DNA from: a bacterium
GTDB lineage: Bacteria > Eremiobacterota > Eremiobacteria > Baltobacterales > Baltobacteraceae
Direction: 5' to 3'
DNA length: 11,637 nucleotides
NCBI GenBank assembly: GCA_021781095.1
Contig: JAJXXM010000399.1
Coordinates: 1-11,637 of the forward strand
In this document: one piece after another, positions 7,574 to 11,637 of the stretch
How positions within the stretch are numbered: the stretch's first letter is position 1
How the letters are laid out: each line of letters starts with the position of its first letter
The notes under the pieces: model-generated
Told to the model about the DNA's origin: nothing
Databases searched by the model: none
Seen by the model: the letters and a program-made list of their open reading frames with translations, nothing else
Translations under genes and position numbers: made by a program

Positions 7574-7960
7574 ATGAAACGCACGCTTACCACCTTTATC
7601 GCAACCCTTGCTCTCGTCGCTCTCGGCGCCGGAGCCCGCCCTGCCGGCGCTGCCGGCGTCACCACCGAAGTAGCCGCCGCCGGGACGACGAACATCGTCG
7701 CCAGCTCGGACGGCAAGTTCTCTCCCAGCACGATCGTGATGCACGTCGGCAAAACGACCACCCTGCACCTGACCTCGTCAGGAGGAGTGCACGGCATCGT
7801 TTCTAACCGGCTCCACATCCCGCTCACCCGCATCCAACCGGGCAAGGCTGTGAATGTCGCCGTCACCCCCACGAAGGCCGGCACCTACGTTCTGCCCTGC
7901 GCCGTTTTCTGCGGGCTCAATCACGCGAACATGAAGCTTACGGTAATTGTGAAACAATGA
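7574..7960 (+). CDS. Secreted CuA-type cupredoxin (COX II-like)
   Basis: A 128-residue protein with a signal peptide (positive start MKRT, hydrophobic core to about residue 20, likely cleavage near Ala27) and a single cupredoxin domain. The C-terminal motif CAVFCGLNHANM fits the binuclear CuA pattern CxxxCxxxHxxM of cytochrome oxidase subunit II and nitrous-oxide reductase: Cys109, Cys113, His117, Met120. The upstream ligand would be His73 in VHGI, 36 residues before the first Cys, close to the spacing in ba3-type subunit II. No membrane helix or oxidase subunit I is present, so this looks like a free periplasmic or exported electron carrier. A strong AGGAGG (7563-7568) precedes the ATG. The stop overlaps the next start (ATGA, 7957-7960), tying it to the cytochrome-porin. 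Copper-sensing or copper-delivery roles cannot be excluded. It resembles the cupredoxin at 9221-9640. Confidence 0.88.
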   Translation: MKRTLTTFIATLALVALGAGARPAGAAGVTTEVAAAGTTNIVASSDGKFSPSTIVMHVGKTTTLHLTSSGGVHGIVSNRLHIPLTRIQPGKAVNVAVTPTKAGTYVLPCAVFCGLNHANMKLTVIVKQ

Positions 7961-9132
7961 ACGCTAAAATCGGTCGCACCGGACTGATCGTCGCACTGGG
8001 GATGGCCTTCGCCATCCTCGGTTCGGCGCGTCCGGCGAGCGCAATCCCCCTTTTCGCCAACGCACAGGGCGGCGTCAGCTGCCAGATGTGCCACACCTCC
8101 GTTCCCAATCTCAACGCCACCGGCCGTTACGTGCTGGCGACGAACTTCGCGCGCGTCCTCGACGCGCACGCGCAGATGGAGAACAACAAGCACCTTCCCG
8201 TCGCGCTGGAATTCACGCTCAATAAATCGAGCGTTCCCGATCCGACCTTCGGCAATAAAGTCATGGTCGGCGTCATCGACCTCCTGAGCGCCGGGTACCT
8301 CGGAAAAGACTTCACCTACTACGCCTCGGTCCCGATCGTCGAAGGCGGCATGCCGGCCGCATCGATCGACCAAGGCTGGATCGCCTATAACGGCCTGAGC
8401 CACGGCAACGGTAGCCTGCAGGTCGGCATGTTCCCGACCCCGTTCTTCGCACCGTGGGTCGCGATGAATCTCTCGCTCTCGGGCTACTCGTTCGCCGCTC
8501 TCGGCGTCGGGAATAACGGCGTCGGCACCGGGGACAATCGCTGGGGCGCTTCCTACACGCAGATCGGATCGAAAGGGCTTATCGGCAACGTCGCCTACAT
8601 GACGAATGAAGGCCCGCTCGAGACCGCATTCGATAGCGATACCGATAGTTCGGTCGCCGGTGCGGTCGGGCAATCGGTCGTCGGTTCGCTGATGTACATG
8701 TGGCCGGAGACGCGCTTCTCGGGCGGCGTCGCCTTCGAAGGCGGCACGACCCCGTTACCTTCGGGAGCGAAAGACACGTACTCGCGTTACGGCGCACTCG
8801 TCGCCTACACCGGGCCGAAATACATGCTCCTCGGCGTCGACCTGCAAGGCAACGATAACAACCCGCAGGATCTCTCGCCGGCGATCTCCTCGCAGAGCCA
8901 TGCCTACTCGCTCGAAGCAATCTATAACGTGCTTCCGAAAGCGAACCTCGACCTCCGCTACGACAACACCAACGACGGCATGGGCGGAGTCAACAACTAC
9001 TACATCGGCGATCTCGCCGTGAATATCGAACCGAACGTCGTGTTCACGATCGAAGATGCCGTAACGGTCGGCGGCACGCCGGTCTGGAGTTATCAGCTCC
9101 TCTGGGGCGGGCCGTGGTGGAAGAACCACTAA
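7957..9132 (+). CDS. Monohaem cytochrome c / outer-membrane beta-barrel fusion (Cyc2-like)
   Basis: A 391-residue protein with a signal peptide (hydrophobic to about residue 23, likely cleaved after ASA at 29). Just after it is one haem-c motif, CQMCH (Cys42, Cys45, His46), in the context PLFA, CxxCH, then VPNLNATG, a context I associate with cytochrome-porin fusions. From about residue 80 to the end there are no hydrophobic helices. Instead there are many short amphipathic, aromatic-rich stretches split by Gly/Asn/Asp turns (for example LPVALEFTLN, FTYYASVPIV, GSLQVGMF, YGALVAYTG, YSLEAIYNVL), as in an outer-membrane barrel of roughly 14-16 strands. Domain order and size match Cyc2, the outer-membrane cytochrome that takes electrons from Fe(II). 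The family identity is not proven from sequence reading alone, and another cytochrome-porin family is possible. It is translationally coupled to the CuA cupredoxin and followed by a strong terminator. Confidence 0.75.
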   Translation: MNAKIGRTGLIVALGMAFAILGSARPASAIPLFANAQGGVSCQMCHTSVPNLNATGRYVLATNFARVLDAHAQMENNKHLPVALEFTLNKSSVPDPTFGNKVMVGVIDLLSAGYLGKDFTYYASVPIVEGGMPAASIDQGWIAYNGLSHGNGSLQVGMFPTPFFAPWVAMNLSLSGYSFAALGVGNNGVGTGDNRWGASYTQIGSKGLIGNVAYMTNEGPLETAFDSDTDSSVAGAVGQSVVGSLMYMWPETRFSGGVAFEGGTTPLPSGAKDTYSRYGALVAYTGPKYMLLGVDLQGNDNNPQDLSPAISSQSHAYSLEAIYNVLPKANLDLRYDNTNDGMGGVNNYYIGDLAVNIEPNVVFTIEDAVTVGGTPVWSYQLLWGGPWWKNH

Positions 9133-9156
9133 ATTCTCAACGGTAAGCGTTGCGAG

Positions 9157-9194
9157 AAAAGAGCGGGCTCCCGAAACGGGGGCCCGCTCTTTTT
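9157..9194. terminator. Strong intrinsic terminator, probably bidirectional
   Basis: A 14-bp stem, AGAGCGGGCTCCCG (9160-9173) and CGGGGGCCCGCTCT (9177-9190), closes an AAA loop, with a single T-G wobble. The right side runs into a T-tract (9190-9194) on the plus strand, ending the cupredoxin/cytochrome-porin transcript. The A-run at 9157-9160 gives a shorter T-tract on the minus strand, so it can also stop the convergent cupredoxin transcript. Confidence 0.9.
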
Positions 9195-9220
9195 CTATTC
9201 TCGATACCGCGGTGTCGCGC

Positions 9221-9640
9221 TTATTTGATGACTTTCACCGTGAGCACCATGTTCCCGTGGCCGATGCCGCAGAACACCGAACAGTGCACTTTGAACGTGC
9301 CGAGTTTTTTCGGCGTGAAGGTGACGGTGCTTTTTTTGCCTTTGAGGATGACGGTATTGGCAATCCCGAGATCCGCATCGGCGATACCATGAGTGACATC
9401 TTTGCTGGTGAGCACGAGTTTCACCGGCTCGTTGACGTGGACGGTAATCGTTTCCGGTTCGAATGAATAACGATAGGCCGTCACATCGATCGTCCGAACG
9501 TTGTGCGCCGATACGACGGTGGACATCGAGTCGTCGGGTATGCCCGGCGGCGCCGGAGCGGCCCCCGCGTGGGGCGTAAAGGCAAACGCGCCGGCGATCA
9601 ACGCAGCTGCCGCCAGCATATAGGTGGGCTTGAATGACAT
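9221..9640 (-). CDS. Secreted CuA-type cupredoxin, paralogue of the one at 7574
   Basis: A 139-residue protein with a signal peptide (MSFKPTYML, hydrophobic to about residue 22, cleavage near Ala27-28), a short Pro/Ala linker and one cupredoxin domain. CSVFCGIGHGNM gives the CuA pattern CxxxCxxxHxxM: Cys120, Cys124, His128, Met131. The upstream His84 (THGI) is again 36 residues before the first Cys. The last 80 residues align without gaps to the last 80 of the cupredoxin at 7574-7960; by hand count about 37 positions are identical. I chose the ATG at 9640 because it begins a normal signal peptide. The nearest ribosome binding site (AAAGGAG) is about 13 nt away, farther than usual. An upstream in-frame ATG at 9688 adds 16 charged residues that would spoil the signal peptide. 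It converges on the cytochrome-porin gene, suggesting a related but separately controlled role. Confidence 0.87.
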   Translation of the reverse strand: MSFKPTYMLAAAALIAGAFAFTPHAGAAPAPPGIPDDSMSTVVSAHNVRTIDVTAYRYSFEPETITVHVNEPVKLVLTSKDVTHGIADADLGIANTVILKGKKSTVTFTPKKLGTFKVHCSVFCGIGHGNMVLTVKVIK

Positions 9641-9684
9641 GAGGGTGGATAGACTCCTTTCAACGAGATCGTCCCTTCGGCGCC

Positions 9685-9705
9685 CCATCGGCGCCTCCCC
9701 GATGG
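9685..9705. promoter_or_regulatory. Inverted repeat upstream of the second cupredoxin gene
   Basis: CCATCGG (9685-9691) and CCGATGG (9699-9705) form a perfect 7-bp inverted repeat with a 7-nt spacer. It lies 45 bases before the cupredoxin ATG on the minus strand. A direct repeat CGGCGCC (9678-9684 and 9689-9695), spaced 11 bases, overlaps it. It could be an operator or a leader hairpin. I could not place a convincing promoter relative to it, so its role is open. Confidence 0.3.
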
Positions 9706-9775
9706 AACGTTGCCAAGCCGGGGGTCGTTCGTTTCCAGGGCATTCCTTCTGTCCAAACCCATCCCCGCCCGTAGA

Positions 9776-9804
9776 TTGACCCCGCAGCCCATCTACGATA
9801 TACT
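9776..9804 (+). promoter_or_regulatory. Near-consensus sigma-70 promoter of rpmA
   Basis: TTGACC (9776-9781), a 17-base spacer and TATACT (9799-9804) make each box a 5 of 6 match at ideal spacing. With the usual 7-base offset, transcription would begin near 9811, only about 3 bases before the rpmA ATG at 9814. Confidence 0.75.
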
Positions 9805-9813
9805 CTTGCGGCT

Positions 9814-10095
9814 ATGTTCGTATTCGATCTGCAGCTTTTCGCGTCCAAGAAGGGCGCGGGCTCTACCCGCAACGGCCGGGACTCCAATTCGCAACGCCTC
9901 GGCGTCAAACGCTTCGGTGGGCAGCACGTGCTCGCGGGGAACATCATCGTTCGCCAGCGCGGTACGAAGTTCTACCCCGGTGAGAACGTCGGCATCGGCC
10001 GCGACCACACGCTCTTCGCGCTGACCGAAGGCACCGTGCAGTTCGCGACGCGCCGGAACAAGCAGCACGTCGATATCAAACCGCTCTCCGCATAA
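9814..10095 (+). CDS. rpmA: 50S ribosomal protein L27
   Basis: L27 is a large-subunit ribosomal protein whose N-terminus reaches toward the peptidyl-transferase centre. The 93 residues carry the family core [20 protein letters not shown] and the basic [16 protein letters not shown]. The first nine residues, MFVFDLQLF before ASKKG, match the N-terminal extension found in Firmicutes and relatives (for example MLKLNLQFF), which the Prp (YsxB) protease removes to expose the mature end. This match fixes the ATG at 9814 as the start even though no ribosome binding site is visible before it. The gene has its own strong promoter directly upstream, and obg follows after a hairpin. rplU and prp, commonly upstream, are not present. 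Confidence 0.97.
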   Translation: MFVFDLQLFASKKGAGSTRNGRDSNSQRLGVKRFGGQHVLAGNIIVRQRGTKFYPGENVGIGRDHTLFALTEGTVQFATRRNKQHVDIKPLSA

Positions 10096-10122
10096 CCGCG
10101 GGGCGGAAACGCTCGCTTTTTC

Positions 10123-10157
10123 GACGGGGTGCCGCATGCGGCGCCCCGTCGCTCTTT
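10123..10157 (+). terminator. Terminator-like hairpin between rpmA and obg
   Basis: A near-perfect 12-bp stem, GACGGGGTGCCG (10123-10134) pairing with CGGCGCCCCGTC (10139-10150), closes a CATG loop. Only a short T-run follows (CTCTTT, 10153-10157). It could end much of the very abundant rpmA message while letting some transcription continue into obg. A second T-run, CTTTTT, lies just before the stem at 10116-10121, but I see no good hairpin for it. Confidence 0.5.
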
Positions 10158-10195
10158 CAAGGCTCCCTCACTCGCCTGCGGAATAGACCACGTAC

Positions 10196-11461
10196 GTGCA
10201 ATTTATCGACGAAGCCACTATCGAAATCTCCGCCGGCCGCGGCGGCGACGGCATCGTCGCGTGGCGGCGCGAGAAATACGTGCCCAAAGGCGGCCCCGCC
10301 GGCGGCGATGGCGGGCACGGCGGCAGCCTCTATCTCCTCGCCGATCCCGAACTGAACACCCTCGTAGAATTTCGTTTCAAGCGGAAGTTCGCCGCCGAAG
10401 CCGGCAAGGCCGGGGGAACCTCGAACAAGTCGGGGCGCGCCGGCGAGGACCTCGTCATCGCCGTCCCCGTCGGAACGCTCGTCTACAAACGCACCGAGAC
10501 GCAGAGCGAAGCGCTCCTCGCCGATCTCGCGCAGCCCGGCCAGCGCGTGCTCGTCGCGCGCGGCGGCAAGGGCGGCCTCGGCAACCAGCATTTTGCGACG
10601 GCGGCGCGGCAAGCACCCGACTATGCGATCCGCGGTGAGGCCGGCGAAGAGTGCGAGATTCGCCTCGAACTCAAGCTCCTCGCCGACGTCGGCATCGTCG
10701 GCGTACCGAACGCGGGAAAATCGACGCTCCTTTCGGTGATCACCGCAGCGCGTCCGAAGATCGCCGATTATCCGTTCACGACGATCGAGCCGCAGCTCGG
10801 CGTCGTGCGCCTCGATGAAGAGCGCTCCTTCGTTGCCGTCGACGTTCCCGGCCTCATCGAAGGCGCGCATGAAGGCGCCGGGCTCGGCGACCGTTTCCTA
10901 CGCCACGTCGAACGCACGCGCGTGTTGGTCCACCTTCTCGACGGTGCGAAATCGCTGGAAGAGATGGCGAGCGATCGCTCGACGATCGAAGCGGAGTTAC
11001 GCGCTTGGAATCCCTTGCTGCTGGAGAAACCGACGATCGTTGCGGTGAGCAAGCTCGATCTACCCGAAGCGCGCGAGCGCTTTGCCGAGTTGCGCGAACG
11101 CGATCCCGAAACGATGGGCATCAGCGCCGCGACGCATCAAGGCGTTCCCGAATTACTCGCCGCGATGTGGCGCGCGCTCTCGCTCGCCCCGCCTCCCGCA
11201 GCGATCGACGTCACGCCCGCACAGATCTCGCTGCCGACGCGCGAGACGTTCACCATCAGCCGCGAAGACGACGGCACCTTCGTCGTCACGGGAGAGCGCG
11301 TCGAACAACTCGCCGAGCGCACGAATTTCGATTCCGACGAAGCGCTCGCGCGTTTCGAACGCGCGCTGGTGAAGATGGGCGTGGAGAAAGAATTACAGGC
11401 GCGCGGGGTTCGCGAGGGCGATAGCGTGCGGATCGGGACGTACGAATTCACCTATTCATGA
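10196..11461 (+). CDS. obg: GTPase Obg (CgtA), ribosome assembly and stress control
   Basis: Obg is a GTPase that acts in large ribosomal-subunit maturation and growth control. The 421 residues show the three Obg parts. The N-terminal glycine-rich Obg fold (1-158) has GRGGDG, REKYVPKGGPAGGDGG and GGKGGLGNQHF. The G domain (about 159-330) has P-loop GVPNAGKS (169-176), switch II DVPG (216-219), SKLD (285-288) in the G4 position and SAA (310-312) as G5. The C-terminal OCT domain is about 341-421. G4 is normally NKxD, so Ser285 replaces the usual Asn. The start is GTG at 10196, giving MQFIDEATI in line with the family start; no clear ribosome binding site precedes it. The stop overlaps the nadD start (ATGA). 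Confidence 0.97.
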   Translation: MQFIDEATIEISAGRGGDGIVAWRREKYVPKGGPAGGDGGHGGSLYLLADPELNTLVEFRFKRKFAAEAGKAGGTSNKSGRAGEDLVIAVPVGTLVYKRTETQSEALLADLAQPGQRVLVARGGKGGLGNQHFATAARQAPDYAIRGEAGEECEIRLELKLLADVGIVGVPNAGKSTLLSVITAARPKIADYPFTTIEPQLGVVRLDEERSFVAVDVPGLIEGAHEGAGLGDRFLRHVERTRVLVHLLDGAKSLEEMASDRSTIEAELRAWNPLLLEKPTIVAVSKLDLPEARERFAELRERDPETMGISAATHQGVPELLAAMWRALSLAPPPAAIDVTPAQISLPTRETFTISREDDGTFVVTGERVEQLAERTNFDSDEALARFERALVKMGVEKELQARGVREGDSVRIGTYEFTYS

Positions 11462-11637
11462 AACTCGGTATATTCGGCGGAACCTTCGACCCCATCCATA
11501 ACGCGCATCTCTTCGTCGCGGAGTCGGCCCGCTTGAGCGAAGGGCTCGACCGCGTGCTCTTTCTTCCCACCAGGCACCAGCACTATCGAGCCGGTGCGAT
11601 CGCCGACGCCCAACACCGCTGCGCGATGATCCTCGGA
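11458..11637 (+). CDS. nadD: Nicotinate-nucleotide adenylyltransferase, 5' part
   Basis: NadD adenylates nicotinate mononucleotide to deamido-NAD in the cytoplasmic NAD synthesis pathway. The first 60 codons are in the window; the frame is open to the edge. MKLGIFGGTFDPIHNAHL holds the nucleotidyltransferase motif GGTFDPxHxxH, with HNAH where HxGH is the textbook form. The next conserved segment reads FLPTRHQHYRAG, where many NadD proteins have a PPHK-type motif. The ATG overlaps the obg stop by 4 nt, so it is probably translationally coupled. An obg-nadD order is common in bacteria. Confidence 0.93.
   Translation, partial: MKLGIFGGTFDPIHNAHLFVAESARLSEGLDRVLFLPTRHQHYRAGAIADAQHRCAMILG

Noticed and set aside
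7921..8673. A 250-codon minus-strand frame opposite the cytochrome-porin gene
   Set aside because: It is antisense to a gene with a signal peptide, haem motif and coupled start; the opposite reading has none of these.
10157..10870. A 237-codon minus-strand frame opposite obg
   Set aside because: It is antisense to unmistakable Obg motifs and has no recognisable family features.

Overview
The window is GC-rich bacterial chromosome, mostly housekeeping genes, with a small redox cassette set among them and a repeat cluster at the left end. Several clues point to a diderm (outer-membrane) bacterium. One gene encodes a signal peptide, a haem-binding motif and a long beta-strand-rich region that looks like an outer-membrane barrel. 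The ribosomal protein L27 carries the N-terminal extension typical of Firmicutes and relatives, where it is removed by the Prp protease. An outer membrane plus this kind of L27 suggests a diderm lineage of the Terrabacteria side, for example Candidatus Eremiobacterota (WPS-2). That placement is inference from general family knowledge, not from any search.

Left end (1-348): the first 11 codons of an unidentified minus-strand gene with a good promoter and ribosome binding site. Next comes a cluster of REP-like palindromic repeats: one inverted divergent copy, three 49-bp tandem units and two truncated fragments. Minus-strand block (349-7471): fabF, rnc, smc and purH read leftward as a tight unit. 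Gaps and overlaps are 7 nt (fabF/rnc), a 4-nt overlap (rnc/smc) and an 8-nt overlap (smc/purH), so one transcript is likely. The unit joins fatty-acid elongation, double-stranded RNA processing, chromosome organisation and the last two steps of IMP synthesis. The usual neighbours acpP (before fabF) and ftsY (after smc) are not present.

Redox cassette (7574-9640): a secreted CuA-type cupredoxin and, translationally coupled through an ATGA overlap, a 391-residue protein with one CxxCH haem motif followed by a predicted outer-membrane beta-barrel. This is the architecture of Cyc2, the iron-oxidising cytochrome-porin fusion. After a strong, probably bidirectional terminator, a second paralogous CuA cupredoxin converges from the opposite strand. 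The natural hypothesis is electron transfer across or at the outer membrane, with the cupredoxins as periplasmic carriers; this is the part of the window most worth following up.

Right end (9776-11637): rpmA (L27) is driven by a near-consensus promoter placed so close to the ATG that the mRNA should be almost leaderless. It is followed by a hairpin, then obg (ribosome-assembly GTPase) and the start of nadD (NAD synthesis), which overlaps obg by ATGA. rplU, usually upstream of rpmA, is absent here; the second cupredoxin gene occupies that place.
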